Of a stretch of 64,000 nt of DNA, positions 44,561-53,587 are shown piece after piece. Position numbers and translations under genes: made by a program. The DNA is from Arthrobacter sp. YN. GTDB taxonomy: Bacteria; Actinomycetota; Actinomycetes; Actinomycetales; Micrococcaceae. Where the stretch lies: assembly GCF_002224285.1 (NCBI RefSeq), contig NZ_CP022436.1, positions 4,092,001-4,156,000 of the forward strand. Direction: 5' to 3'. The notes under the pieces were generated by a model. That model made no database searches, was not told the origin of the DNA, and saw only the letters and a list, made by a program, of their open reading frames with translations. Numbering within the stretch: the stretch's first letter is position 1; each line of letters begins with the position of its first letter.

Positions 44561-45508
44561 GTGTCCTTCCGTGATTCACTGGCAAACCGCGTCCGCACCG
44601 TCGGGCGCGGTTTCGCCGTCACTACAGCCATCGGTGCAACGGCCGGCGCAGCAGCGGCTGCCTATGGCTGGTGGGAGAAGGACCAGTTCGAGGTCCGCCA
44701 CGAAACCCTGCCGATCCTCCCTGAGGGCTCAGCGCAGTTCCGGGTCCTGCACCTGAGTGACATCCACTTCGTCCCGGGTCAGGACAAGAAGGCCCAGTGG
44801 CTTGCGTCCCTGGCTGAGCTGAAGCCCGACCTCGTGGTCAATACAGGCGACAACCTCAGCCACGCGAAGGCCATCGATCCATTGATCCAGGCTCTACGTC
44901 CGCTCTTGGAGTTCCCGGGCGTTTTCGTTCCCGGATCCAATGACTACTACGCCCCGAGGATCAAGAATCCGGCGGGTTACTTCCGCGGACCGTCGAGGCA
45001 CAAGAAAGACCCCATAAAGCTCGATTGGCCGAGGCTCCGCTCTGCGTTTGGCATGGGTGGCTGGATCGATCTCACCAACCGTGCCCAGTCGGTGGTCCTG
45101 AATGGACTCCGCTTCGATTTCTCCGGAGTGGACGATCCCCACCTCAAACGCGAGCGGTACGCCGGCTGGCCACGCGGCACCGTGAACCAGGATGCGCGCC
45201 CCCACCTGAAGGTCGCTGTGATCCACGCTCCCTATCAGCGGGTACTGGACCACTTCACCGAAGCCGGAGCTGACCTCATCCTCGCCGGCCACACACATGG
45301 CGGTCAGATTTGCATCCCCGGCTACGGCGCTTTGGTCTCCAACTGCGACCTCCCCACGTGGCGCGCCAAAGGCCTCCACGACTGGGAAAGCAATGAATTC
45401 ACGACGCCGGTGAACGTCTCAGGCGGCATCGGCACGTCGCGCTTCGCGCCAGTCCGGATCGCCTGCCGCCCGGAAGCAGTGCTGCTCTCCCTCACGGCAC
45501 GCAGCTAA
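44561..45508 (+). CDS. Membrane-anchored metallophosphoesterase (calcineurin-like)
   Basis: It has 315 residues from GTG 44561. An N-terminal hydrophobic segment (FAVTTAIGATAGAAAAAYGW) anchors it. The metal-binding motifs are LHLSDIHF, VVNTGDN, PGSNDYY, AVIHAP and AGHTHGGQ, in the family order. Homologues in actinobacteria almost always follow a class A PBP as here, which suggests a role in the cell envelope. The substrate is unknown. Confidence 0.93.
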   Translation: MSFRDSLANRVRTVGRGFAVTTAIGATAGAAAAAYGWWEKDQFEVRHETLPILPEGSAQFRVLHLSDIHFVPGQDKKAQWLASLAELKPDLVVNTGDNLSHAKAIDPLIQALRPLLEFPGVFVPGSNDYYAPRIKNPAGYFRGPSRHKKDPIKLDWPRLRSAFGMGGWIDLTNRAQSVVLNGLRFDFSGVDDPHLKRERYAGWPRGTVNQDARPHLKVAVIHAPYQRVLDHFTEAGADLILAGHTHGGQICIPGYGALVSNCDLPTWRAKGLHDWESNEFTTPVNVSGGIGTSRFAPVRIACRPEAVLLSLTARS

Positions 45509-45660
45509 ATACCGAGGGATCATTACGATCCCCAATAACTGGGTCAAACATTTCACCGACGTTGCGTTGTTCTGTGAAACGAATCACGCCATGACATAGG
45601 GTAGTTGCTACGGGAAACTACCTCCGCACCATCTGAAGATCCAGCTGTTGAGAAGCGGGC

Positions 45661-47460
45661 ATGTCCAAGCAAACGTCATTTTTCACCTCCGTCGGCCGCC
45701 TGTACCCTCATGTGCGGCCCATCCTCCCCCGCCTGTTCATGGGCCTGATCTGCGCCTTGCTCGCGAGCATTGTTGCACTGACGATTCCCCAGGTACTGCG
45801 CGTCCTCGTCAACAACTCTTTGCAGCCCGGCGGTTCCACGGACGCAGTCTGGATTGCCGCCGTCGTGATTCTTGCGTTGGGTGTGGCTGAAGCCGGTCTG
45901 GTGGCTTTGCGCCGGCAGTTCGTCATCAACCCGGCCACCACCGTCGAGACCAGGATGCGCGTGACCTTGTACGGCCACCTGCAGCAGCTCACCGTGGCGT
46001 TCCACGACCGCTGGGGTTCGGGCCAGCTGCTCTCCCGCGCCATGACCGACCTGAGCTTCCTGCGCCGCTGGATGGCGTTTGGCGCGATCATGCTGGTGGT
46101 CACTACGCTGACGGTGATCATCGGCGTTGGCGTGATGTTCTCCATGAGCTGGCAACTGGCGCTGATCTTCCTGGGCGCGGCGGTACCGATCATGATCAAC
46201 TCCTTCCGCTTCCGCCGCCGCTTCAGCCTGGTTACCCGCCTCAGCCAGGACCAGGCCGGCGACCTCGCCACGACTGTGGAGGAATCTGTCCACGGCATCC
46301 GCGTCCTGAAGGCTTTCGGCCGGAGCCGCGAAGCACTGGAGAACTTCAACGGCCAGGCCGAGGAACTTCGCCAGACCGAAATCGCGAAGGCCAAGCAGCA
46401 AGCCGGCTTCACCTTGGTGGTCACACTGCTTCCGGAATTGGCGCTGGGGTTCGGCTTGGTGGTGGGCATCATGCTCGCAGCCAGCGGGGAGCTGAGCATC
46501 GGCGCGCTGGTGGCTTTCTTCGCCACGGCTGCAGTAGTGGCCACGCCGGTGGAATTTTCCGGCATGCTCCTTGCCATGGCGCTGACCGCGAAGACCGCCC
46601 TGGACCGCCACTTCGAGGTCATGGACACCGAGAACACCATCACCTCGCCGGATCAGGCCACGGTGCCGGAAACGGTGAAGGGCGCCTTGCGCTTTGAGCG
46701 CGCGGGTTTCGGGTTCGACGACGGCGGTTCGCTTCTGCACAACCTCACCCTGGATATCCGCCCCGGCGAGACCATGGCCTTGGTGGGCATCACCGGCAGC
46801 GGCAAGAGTGCCATGCTCCAACTGGTCCCCCGCCTGTACGACGTGACCGAGGGCGCCGTGACGATCGACGGCGTGGATGTTCGCGACTACGACATTGACG
46901 AGCTTCGCAGGATCGTGGCCGTGGCCTTCGAGGACACCACTTTGTTCTCCAGTTCAGTGCGTGACAACGTTCTCCTGGGCGCTCCCGATCCCAGCGACGC
47001 CGCCTTGGATGAAGCCCTGGACGTAGCGCAGGCCCAGTTTGCCTACTCCTTGCCCGACGGCGTGGACACGCTCATCGGCGAAGAGGGCTTGAGCCTGTCC
47101 GGCGGCCAGCGCCAGCGCATTGCCCTGGCCCGGGCCATCGCGGCCAAGCCGAAGGTCCTGGTCCTTGATGATCCCCTATCCGCTTTGGATGTGAACACCG
47201 AGGAACGGGTGGAGGCCCGTTTGCGGGAGGTCCTGCGCGAGACCACCACGTTGATCGTCGCGCACCGCCCTTCCACTGTGGCGTTGGCGGACCGGGTGGC
47301 TTTGCTCGAAAACGGAACCATCACCGCCGTCGGGACCCATACGGAACTGCTGGCCGACAACGACCATTATCGCTACGTCATCGCCAGCCTGGACACCGGT
47401 CCCAAGGACCTGGACACCGAACTGGACGAGCTCGAAGAAGCTGAGGAGGCCCGCCGGTGA
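45661..47460 (+). CDS. ABC exporter subunit A (fused permease-ATPase, degenerate catalytic site)
   Basis: It has 599 residues from ATG 45661. Six membrane helices (residues 20-310) precede the nucleotide-binding domain. Walker A is GITGSGKSA, the signature [10 protein letters not shown], and Walker [13 protein letters not shown], where the catalytic glutamate is replaced by aspartate. This is the TM287/BmrC-type half of a heterodimeric exporter. Its GTGA stop/start overlap with the next gene shows obligatory co-translation. It probably exports drugs or lipids. Confidence 0.93.
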   Translation: MSKQTSFFTSVGRLYPHVRPILPRLFMGLICALLASIVALTIPQVLRVLVNNSLQPGGSTDAVWIAAVVILALGVAEAGLVALRRQFVINPATTVETRMRVTLYGHLQQLTVAFHDRWGSGQLLSRAMTDLSFLRRWMAFGAIMLVVTTLTVIIGVGVMFSMSWQLALIFLGAAVPIMINSFRFRRRFSLVTRLSQDQAGDLATTVEESVHGIRVLKAFGRSREALENFNGQAEELRQTEIAKAKQQAGFTLVVTLLPELALGFGLVVGIMLAASGELSIGALVAFFATAAVVATPVEFSGMLLAMALTAKTALDRHFEVMDTENTITSPDQATVPETVKGALRFERAGFGFDDGGSLLHNLTLDIRPGETMALVGITGSGKSAMLQLVPRLYDVTEGAVTIDGVDVRDYDIDELRRIVAVAFEDTTLFSSSVRDNVLLGAPDPSDAALDEALDVAQAQFAYSLPDGVDTLIGEEGLSLSGGQRQRIALARAIAAKPKVLVLDDPLSALDVNTEERVEARLREVLRETTTLIVAHRPSTVALADRVALLENGTITAVGTHTELLADNDHYRYVIASLDTGPKDLDTELDELEEAEEARR

Positions 47461-49289
47461 GTGCCGCAACGTTTGGAACCGCCAACGAGGACAACACGCT
47501 CCTCACCAAAGCAGACAGCAAAGCCGTACGACGCCGGTCGCTCACCTTGCTTGCCTCGCTCATCCGCCCGGTGCGGTTGCGTTTCTGGCTGACGATCGTG
47601 ATGGTGGTGGTCTCGCAGCTCACCCGGGTGGCCGGACCTGCGCTGATCGCCTTCGGGATCGACAACGCCCTTCCCGCATTGCAAGCGGGCAACAACGGTC
47701 CTTTGGTGTGGGCCGGGGCTCTGTATCTGGCCGCAGCGATCGCCACCGCCGGCATGACTGCGCTGTACGTGACCTCCACTGCCCGGCTGAGCCAAGCCAT
47801 GCTCCTGGATCTCCGGCTCCGCGTCTTCCGGCACACCCAGCGGCTGAGCTTGGAATTCCACGAGAAATACACGTCCGGGCGCATCATTGCGCGGCAGACC
47901 TCGGACCTTGAAGCACTCCGCGAACTCCTGGACTCCGGTGTCAGCTCTTTGGCATCCGGCATGTTGTTCATGGTGTTCACCGCAGTGACTGTTTTCGCTT
48001 TGGATTGGCAAAGTGGACTGATCGTCCTCGGCGCCGGCGTACCGATGTTCTTCCTCGCCCGCTGGTACCAAAAGCACTCGCAAATCGCCTTCCGCGAATC
48101 ACGGGTGGTGTCCGCCAGGTTGATCGTCCACTTCGTGGAGACCATGACCGGCATCCGCGCTGTGAAGGCCTTCCGCAAGGAGCCTGAAAACGCATCGCGG
48201 TATGGCGAGCTGGCCGAGGATTACCGCAAGAACACCGTCCGCTCCATCAACCTGAACGGCATCTTCCAGCCGGGCCTGGTGCTGATCGGCAACGTCTGCG
48301 TCGCCGTGGTCCTGCTGTTCGGTGGTTTCCGCGTCCTGGGTGGCGACCTAGCCGTCGGTGTCCTGCTGGCCCTCATCCTGTCCACCAAGCGCTTCTTCCA
48401 GCCCGTGGACCAGATGGCCATGTTCTATAACTCCTTCCAGAGTGCACAGGCTGCGCTGGAGAAGGTTTCCGGGCTCCTCGAAGAAGTTCCCACGGTCCGT
48501 CCGCCCAAGAACCCGGTGCCGTTGAAGAGTTCCCGCGGTGAGATCGACTTCAAGGGCGTGGAGTTTGGCTACAGCGACGGCAAGGTGGTTGTTCCTACCC
48601 TGGATCTGCACATCCCGGCCGGACAGACCATCGCACTGGTGGGCCAAACAGGTGCCGGCAAATCCACGTTGGCCAAGCTCGTGGCGCGCTTCTACGATGT
48701 CACGTCCGGAGCGATCACCCTGGACGGCGTGGACCTACGGGACCTATCCACTACCGACCTCCGCCGCGCCGTGGTGATGGTGACGCAGGAAGCATTCCTG
48801 TTCAGCGGATCCGTGGCGGACAACATCGCACTGGGCCGGCCGGAGGCGTCGCGGGCTGAGATTGAAGCGGCTGCGGCCGCTGTGGGGGCCCACGAGTTCA
48901 TCACCAGCCTGCCCGAGGGCTACGACACGGACGTCAACAAGCGCGGTGGGCGGGTATCTTCAGGCCAGCGCCAGCTCATTGGTTTCGCCCGGGCCTTCCT
49001 TGCCGCGCCTGCCGTGCTGATCCTTGACGAAGCAACGTCCTCCCTGGACATTCCGTCCGAGCGGATGGTTCAGCAGGGACTGTCCAACCTGCTGGAGGGA
49101 GTGGCCGGTGGCAGAGGGGCCCGGACGGCCATCATCATCGCCCACCGTCTTTCAACCGTGGAGACGGCTGACAGGGTACTTGTGGTCCATGATGGACGAA
49201 TTGTAGAGGATGGGACTCCCGCTGAACTGATCAGCGGTGGTGGACGCTTTGCCCAGCTGCACGGGGCTTGGCGGGACTCGTTGGTCTAG
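47457..49289 (+). CDS. ABC exporter subunit B (fused permease-ATPase, consensus Walker B)
   Basis: It has 610 residues from GTG 47457. Six membrane helices are followed by Walker [11 protein letters not shown], a deviant signature RVSSGQRQL (SSGQ instead of SGGQ) and a normal Walker [13 protein letters not shown]. Paired with subunit A, the site made from A's Walker motifs and B's deviant signature would be degenerate, and the other site active. This is the pattern of asymmetric exporters such as BmrCD and TM287/288. Confidence 0.93.
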   Translation: MSAATFGTANEDNTLLTKADSKAVRRRSLTLLASLIRPVRLRFWLTIVMVVVSQLTRVAGPALIAFGIDNALPALQAGNNGPLVWAGALYLAAAIATAGMTALYVTSTARLSQAMLLDLRLRVFRHTQRLSLEFHEKYTSGRIIARQTSDLEALRELLDSGVSSLASGMLFMVFTAVTVFALDWQSGLIVLGAGVPMFFLARWYQKHSQIAFRESRVVSARLIVHFVETMTGIRAVKAFRKEPENASRYGELAEDYRKNTVRSINLNGIFQPGLVLIGNVCVAVVLLFGGFRVLGGDLAVGVLLALILSTKRFFQPVDQMAMFYNSFQSAQAALEKVSGLLEEVPTVRPPKNPVPLKSSRGEIDFKGVEFGYSDGKVVVPTLDLHIPAGQTIALVGQTGAGKSTLAKLVARFYDVTSGAITLDGVDLRDLSTTDLRRAVVMVTQEAFLFSGSVADNIALGRPEASRAEIEAAAAAVGAHEFITSLPEGYDTDVNKRGGRVSSGQRQLIGFARAFLAAPAVLILDEATSSLDIPSERMVQQGLSNLLEGVAGGRGARTAIIIAHRLSTVETADRVLVVHDGRIVEDGTPAELISGGGRFAQLHGAWRDSLV

Positions 49290-49387
49290 CTCTTCCGGGC
49301 CGGCGGGTGTGAGGAGCGACACCCACTCCTCAATTTCGCATCACGGCGGGATTCAGCTATTCTTGTACAGTTGCTTTCGCAGCGGAT

Positions 49388-49464
<77 letters not shown>

Positions 49465-49468
49465 AACA

Positions 49469-49502
49469 AAGAGGGTCTTCCACATGGAAGACCCTCTTTT
49501 GT
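49469..49502 (+). terminator. Terminator of tRNA-Pro
   Basis: AAAGAGGGTCTTCC, the loop ACAT, then GGAAGACCCTCTTTT: a 14-bp stem with a T-run, 5 bp after the tRNA. Confidence 0.92.
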
Positions 49503-49534
49503 GTTTCCCCTGTCCTTGCGAATGAGCAAAAAGA

Positions 49535-49575
49535 AAACCCCGGAGCATCGCTCGTTACGCTCCGGGGTTTCTTTT
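49535..49575. terminator. Bidirectional terminator, mainly for the small peptide gene
   Basis: AAACCCCGGAGC (49535-49546) pairs with GCTCCGGGGTTT (49559-49570), with T-rich flanks on both strands. It lies 13 bp beyond the stop of the minus-strand peptide gene and also faces the tRNA. Confidence 0.85.
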
Positions 49576-49587
49576 ACTACAATTGAT

Positions 49588-49803
49588 TTACATGGTGTCC
49601 GGCCAGTTGCCGATGGACATCGGCGTGTACGTGGTGTCCGTTGACTTGGTCGGCGCCGCTACGCGCATAGGATCGGGCCAGTTGCCAATAGCACTGACGG
49701 TGCTGGAATCGGCTGCGGGAGCAGCAGAGACCACACCGGGAGCCGCGACTGCGAAAGTCAGTGCGCCCGCCACGGCCACTGAAGCGATGATTTTCTTGAA
49801 CAT
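49588..49803 (-). CDS. Small secreted propeptide with duplicated IGNWPD(P/T)M motif, candidate signalling peptide
   Basis: It has 71 residues from ATG 49803, with GGGG 9-12 bp upstream. A Sec signal peptide MFKKIIASVAVAGALTF ends near VVSAAPA (cleavage about residue 27-30). The mature part of about 42 residues holds AIGNWPDPM (38-46) and ends exactly with SIGNWPDTM (63-71). The two copies differ by synonymous changes (ATT/ATC, CCC/CCG, GAT/GAC), so the peptide rather than the DNA is conserved. It is divergent from an XRE regulator with helical repeats. By comparison with Phr, PapR and SHP propeptides, the C-terminal copy could be released as a pheromone. That is inference; an ordinary secreted protein is the alternative. 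Confidence 0.8.
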   Translation of the reverse strand: MFKKIIASVAVAGALTFAVAAPGVVSAAPAADSSTVSAIGNWPDPMRVAAPTKSTDTTYTPMSIGNWPDTM

Positions 49804-49856
49804 GATGTAGTACCCCAATGCGAGTCGGATTCGTTACGGAAATTGCACGGTCCCTG

Positions 49857-49896
49857 TTGACATACATTGTAAAATGTTTTCCACAGAGACTGTCAA
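49857..49896. promoter_or_regulatory. Overlapping face-to-face promoters of the peptide and regulator genes
   Basis: TTGACA occurs on the plus strand at 49857-49862 and on the minus strand at 49896-49891, pointing inward. For the peptide gene the minus-strand TTGACA is followed after 19 bp by TACAAT (49871-49866). That -10 box lies inside the palindrome ACATT-GTAA-AATGT (49864-49877), a likely operator. The plus-strand -10 is poor, which suggests weak or activated expression of the regulator. Confidence 0.6.
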
Positions 49897-49930
49897 GGTT
49901 TTGGTCAAAAGACACCTGTAGGAGGGACCC

Positions 49931-51196
49931 GTGGGAAACGGATTCGGCGAGAAGCTACGTGCCGAACGGCTCGAACGCGGGTTAACACAGGCTGAGCTCG
50001 GCAAAAACCTGTATTCACCCAGCTACATTTCGCTGCTCGAAACAGGCCGTCGCGAACCAACGGCTGAGGTCATCGAAGAACTGGCGCGCCGGCTCGAACT
50101 CGCGCCCAAAGCCTTGGAAGCGTGGAGCCAACCTGTCTCCGTGAGCGACGCAGAGTACGTCCTCGCCGGACTCTACGCCCGGCAAGCCTGGGACCTCCGC
50201 GACTACCAACTCGCTGCCAGCCATGCCGCCACCGCCGCGCAGATCGCACTCGAGGCCAAGAACAACAGCGCCTGGTGGAACATGACGTACATGCAGGCCG
50301 AATGCGTCATGAAACAGGGGCAACTGAAGGAATGCCAGCAAATAGTTGAGCACCTCCTGGAACACCCCATGGCCACGGAATCCGCCGGCCTGGGAGTGCG
50401 CGCCTGGCAGATGCTTGCCGCCGTGTGTCACGGCCAAGGTCAGCTGGCCACCGCCGTCGAGCATGCAAAGCAAGCCGTCAAGCTCAGCGAGCAGCTGCCC
50501 AAGGGTTCCACTCTCATCATCGGTGCGCACCGCGCGCTGATCGGTGCCCTCGCCGAGAGCGGCAAGCTGGACGAGGCGTGGGAGTATTGCCTGGCCATGA
50601 TCGAGCACATGGACGAGCACTCCATGTCCCAGCTCGCCGGCGAGGTGGCCTGGGTGGTAGGCAACGTGGCCTTCATGCGGCACGACTATGTGGAGGGCAT
50701 CAAGCACCACGAGCGCGCGGCCAAACTCCTCTCCCCCGCCAACGACATCGAACTGTGGGCCCGCTTCAACAAAGCTTCCGCAGCGGTCCGGCTGTCCTCG
50801 GGGATCGTGGAACCGGAAACCCTCTCCGCCATTGAGCGTGCGGAACTCGCGCTGTCCATTGTGGGCGGAAACAAGACCGATCAACTGGAGGTCGCCTTCA
50901 TCCGCGCCCGCTGGCTGTACCTGACCGGTGACATTCCGGCCGCCGTCGACAAACTCCGCGAAATCCACGCAGACCGCAAGGTCCTGGCCCGGCACACGGC
51001 CGGCGAAGTCTCGCTGCTGCTCGGCAAGTCCCTGAAAGCAGCAGGTGAAGCCGCTGAGGCGCTCCAGTTCCTGGAAGAGGCCCAGCACGACTTCAGCGCG
51101 GCCGGAGCTTCAGACAGGGTCCAGCAGGCCATGGACGCCGTGCTGGAGATCCGACTGGCTGAGCGCCGTGCGGCGAAGGAGCACTCGGAAGCGTAG
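49931..51196 (+). CDS. XRE family regulator with TPR-like repeats, candidate peptide receptor
   Basis: It has 421 residues from GTG 49931 with a strong AGGAGGG ribosome-binding site. Residues 6-60 are an XRE helix-turn-helix (LRAERLERGLTQAELGKNLY, then SYISLLETGRREP). From about residue 70 to 410 the chain is all-helical with TPR-like spacing (for example AWDLRDYQLAASHAATAAQIALEA and ALIGALAESGKLDEAWEYCLAMIEHM). XRE plus TPR is the layout of RRNPP peptide receptors (Rgg, PlcR, PrgX, AimR). The length is above Rgg/PlcR (about 290) and near AimR/Rap. The divergent small peptide gene supports a receptor-pheromone pair, so far only by architecture. Confidence 0.9.
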   Translation: MGNGFGEKLRAERLERGLTQAELGKNLYSPSYISLLETGRREPTAEVIEELARRLELAPKALEAWSQPVSVSDAEYVLAGLYARQAWDLRDYQLAASHAATAAQIALEAKNNSAWWNMTYMQAECVMKQGQLKECQQIVEHLLEHPMATESAGLGVRAWQMLAAVCHGQGQLATAVEHAKQAVKLSEQLPKGSTLIIGAHRALIGALAESGKLDEAWEYCLAMIEHMDEHSMSQLAGEVAWVVGNVAFMRHDYVEGIKHHERAAKLLSPANDIELWARFNKASAAVRLSSGIVEPETLSAIERAELALSIVGGNKTDQLEVAFIRARWLYLTGDIPAAVDKLREIHADRKVLARHTAGEVSLLLGKSLKAAGEAAEALQFLEEAQHDFSAAGASDRVQQAMDAVLEIRLAERRAAKEHSEA

Positions 51197-51208
51197 CCCG
51201 CGTCAAAG

Positions 51209-51246
51209 CAAAACTGCCCCGGACCAGACGGTCCGGGGCAGTTTGC
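51209..51246. terminator. Bidirectional terminator between the regulator and purC
   Basis: AAACTGCCCCGGACC pairs with GGTCCGGGGCAGTTT around a 4-base loop (AGAC). It is a 15-bp stem placed between the converging genes. Confidence 0.88.
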
Positions 51247-51254
51247 GTTAACGC

Positions 51255-52193
51255 TTAGGCGAACGTGCGGCCTGTGAGCTTCTCGTAAGCCTCCACGTAA
51301 CGCGCACGGGTGCGCTCTACTACCTCGGCGGGCAATGCCGGCGGCGGGGTGTCGGAGGACTTGTCCCAACCGGACTCGGCGGACGTCAGCCAGTCACGGA
51401 CGTACTGCTTGTCATAGGAGGGCTGCGACTTGCCCGGCGCGTAGGTGGACGCGTCCCAGAACCGCGAAGAATCCGGGGTGAGGACTTCGTCGCCCAACGT
51501 GATGATGCCGGTGGCAGCGTCAATGCCGAACTCCACCTTGGTGTCGGCCAGGATGATGCCGCGTTCGCGGGCGATCTCCTCGGCGCGGGTGTAGATCGTC
51601 AAGGTCAGCTCGCTAAGGCGGGCTGCGATGTCGTCGCCCACCATGGCCACGACGTCGTCGTAGGTGATGTTGACGTCGTGCTCGCCCACCTCGGCCTTGG
51701 CCGACGGCGTGAAGAGTGCGTTCTCCAGGCGGGAACCGTCCACGAGGCCTTCCGGCAACGGGATCTCGCAAACCGTGCCGGATTCCTTGTACTCCACCAG
51801 GCCGGAGCCAGTGAGGTAGCCGCGGGCAATGCACTCCACCGGGAACATATCCAGCTTCTTGCAGATCATGGCCCGGCCCTCGACGGCGGCAGGAACGCCA
51901 CCCTCAACCGTGGACGCCAGCACGTGGTGCTCAACGTCCAACTGGTCGAACCACCACAGGCTCAGCTGAGTCAGGACGCGACCCTTATCCGGGATTTCGC
52001 TGCTCAGCACATGGTCGTAGGCGCTGATGCGGTCGCTGGCTACCACCAGGACGCACTCTTGCCCGATCTTCTCCGTGATGGCTTCGTCGGCCGGGACATA
52101 GAGATCGCGCACCTTGCCGGAGTAGACGTGCGTCCAGCCCGGAAGTTCCAGCGTTTCGGTTTCGAAGCCGCCCGTGGGGATGCCGTCAGTCAT
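51255..52193 (-). CDS. purC: Phosphoribosylaminoimidazole-succinocarboxamide synthase (SAICAR synthetase)
   Basis: It has 312 residues. The motifs YSGKVRDLY, VVASDRISAYDHVL and FPVECIARGYLTGSG are diagnostic of PurC, and DTKVEFGID sits in the ATP/metal-binding region. It joins aspartate to CAIR in purine synthesis. It lies 2 bp after purD on the same transcript. Confidence 0.97.
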   Translation of the reverse strand: MTDGIPTGGFETETLELPGWTHVYSGKVRDLYVPADEAITEKIGQECVLVVASDRISAYDHVLSSEIPDKGRVLTQLSLWWFDQLDVEHHVLASTVEGGVPAAVEGRAMICKKLDMFPVECIARGYLTGSGLVEYKESGTVCEIPLPEGLVDGSRLENALFTPSAKAEVGEHDVNITYDDVVAMVGDDIAARLSELTLTIYTRAEEIARERGIILADTKVEFGIDAATGIITLGDEVLTPDSSRFWDASTYAPGKSQPSYDKQYVRDWLTSAESGWDKSSDTPPPALPAEVVERTRARYVEAYEKLTGRTFA

Positions 52194-52195
52194 GC

Positions 52196-53506
52196 TCAGG
52201 CCTGCACTTTCGGGATGGTTCCGGTGGCCGTGAACGGCACGCGGATCTCGCCTCGGGCGGCTTTGCCACCGATATCCGTACGGAACTGTGAGCCTTCAAG
52301 CTGAACCAGCTCGACGCCGTCGTACGCTTTTTCGCGGGCCTCCACCAGATCGGAACCGAGCGCCACCACTGCGAGGACGCGGCCACCGGCGGAGACCACT
52401 TTGCCTTCGTCGTCCAGTTTGGTACCTGCGTGGACCACGTGAACGCCGTCCAACTCGTCAACCTTCTTCAGGCCGCGGATGCGGTCGCCGGTTCGGGGCG
52501 CGTCCGGATAGTTTTCGGCGGCCACGACGACGGCGACTGCCGTGTCCTTGGACCAGCGCAGCTCTTCAGCGGTGTCCAGTTCGCCCTTGGCAGCTGCCAG
52601 CAGCAGCGCACCGAGCGGGGTTTTGAGGCGGGCCAGGACAGCCTGCGTCTCGGGATCGCCGAAGCGGACGTTGAACTCGATGACGCGGGTGCCGCGGGAA
52701 GTCAGGGCCAATCCGCAGTAGAGCACGCCGACGAAGGGGGTGCCGCGGCGGGCCATCTCGTCCACGGTGGGTTGGGCCACGCGGTCGATGACTTCCTGGA
52801 CCAGCCCTGCGGGAGCCCACTCAAGCGGGGTGTAGGCGCCCATGCCGCCAGTGTTGGGACCTTCGTCGTTGTCGAAGATGCGCTTGAAATCCTGCGCCGG
52901 GGACAGCGGGACAGTGGTGCGGCCGTCGCAAAGGACGAACAGGGAAACCTCGGGGCCGTCAAGGAATTCCTCGATCACTACGGTTCCACCGGCGTCGAAG
53001 CACGCTTGGGCGTGTGCCAAGGCTTCGGCGCGGTCCTTGGTGACCACTACGCCCTTGCCGGCGGCCAGGCCGTCGTCCTTAACGACGTGCGGTGCGCCGA
53101 ACGTGTCCAGGGCGTCAGCAGCTTCCTCGGCGTTGGTGGCAACGCGGGCCATGGCCGTGGGGACGTTGGCTTCGGCCATGATCTGCTTGGCGAAGGCCTT
53201 GGAAGCCTCCAGCTGGGCAGCTTCCTTGCTGGGACCGAACACCGGAATACCGGCTTCGCGGACGGCGTCGGACACACCGGCAGCCAGCGGCGCCTCGGGT
53301 CCTACGACAACCAGGTCCACGCCCAGCTTGGTGGCGAGGGCAGACACGGCTTCCGGGTTGTTCCCGTCAATCGCATGGGTGGGAACGAGTTTGCTGATGC
53401 CCGCGTTGCCCGGGGCCGCGTGGACCTCGGATACGTTGGGATCTTCAAGCAGAGAGCGGACAATGGCGTGTTCGCGGCCGCCTGGGCCAATGACGAGTAC
53501 CTTCAC
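52196..53506 (-). CDS. purD: Phosphoribosylamine-glycine ligase (GAR synthetase)
   Basis: It has 436 residues from GTG 53506, giving the canonical start VKVLVIGPGGREHAIV; a longer reading to 53554 is not supported. The ATP-grasp region includes LAAGKGVVVTKDRAEA and VVIEEFLDGPEVSLFVLCDG, and VIEFNVRFGDPETQ binds metal. It is the second step of purine synthesis, upstream of purC in one operon. Confidence 0.97.
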   Translation of the reverse strand: MKVLVIGPGGREHAIVRSLLEDPNVSEVHAAPGNAGISKLVPTHAIDGNNPEAVSALATKLGVDLVVVGPEAPLAAGVSDAVREAGIPVFGPSKEAAQLEASKAFAKQIMAEANVPTAMARVATNAEEAADALDTFGAPHVVKDDGLAAGKGVVVTKDRAEALAHAQACFDAGGTVVIEEFLDGPEVSLFVLCDGRTTVPLSPAQDFKRIFDNDEGPNTGGMGAYTPLEWAPAGLVQEVIDRVAQPTVDEMARRGTPFVGVLYCGLALTSRGTRVIEFNVRFGDPETQAVLARLKTPLGALLLAAAKGELDTAEELRWSKDTAVAVVVAAENYPDAPRTGDRIRGLKKVDELDGVHVVHAGTKLDDEGKVVSAGGRVLAVVALGSDLVEAREKAYDGVELVQLEGSQFRTDIGGKAARGEIRVPFTATGTIPKVQA

Positions 53507-53587
53507 AGTCCTCAAGGGTACTTTGTGAAGGGCGCGCGGCCTAAGCTGTGTCATTCACCGGACCCCGCTGCGCCCTAGACTTGGCTT

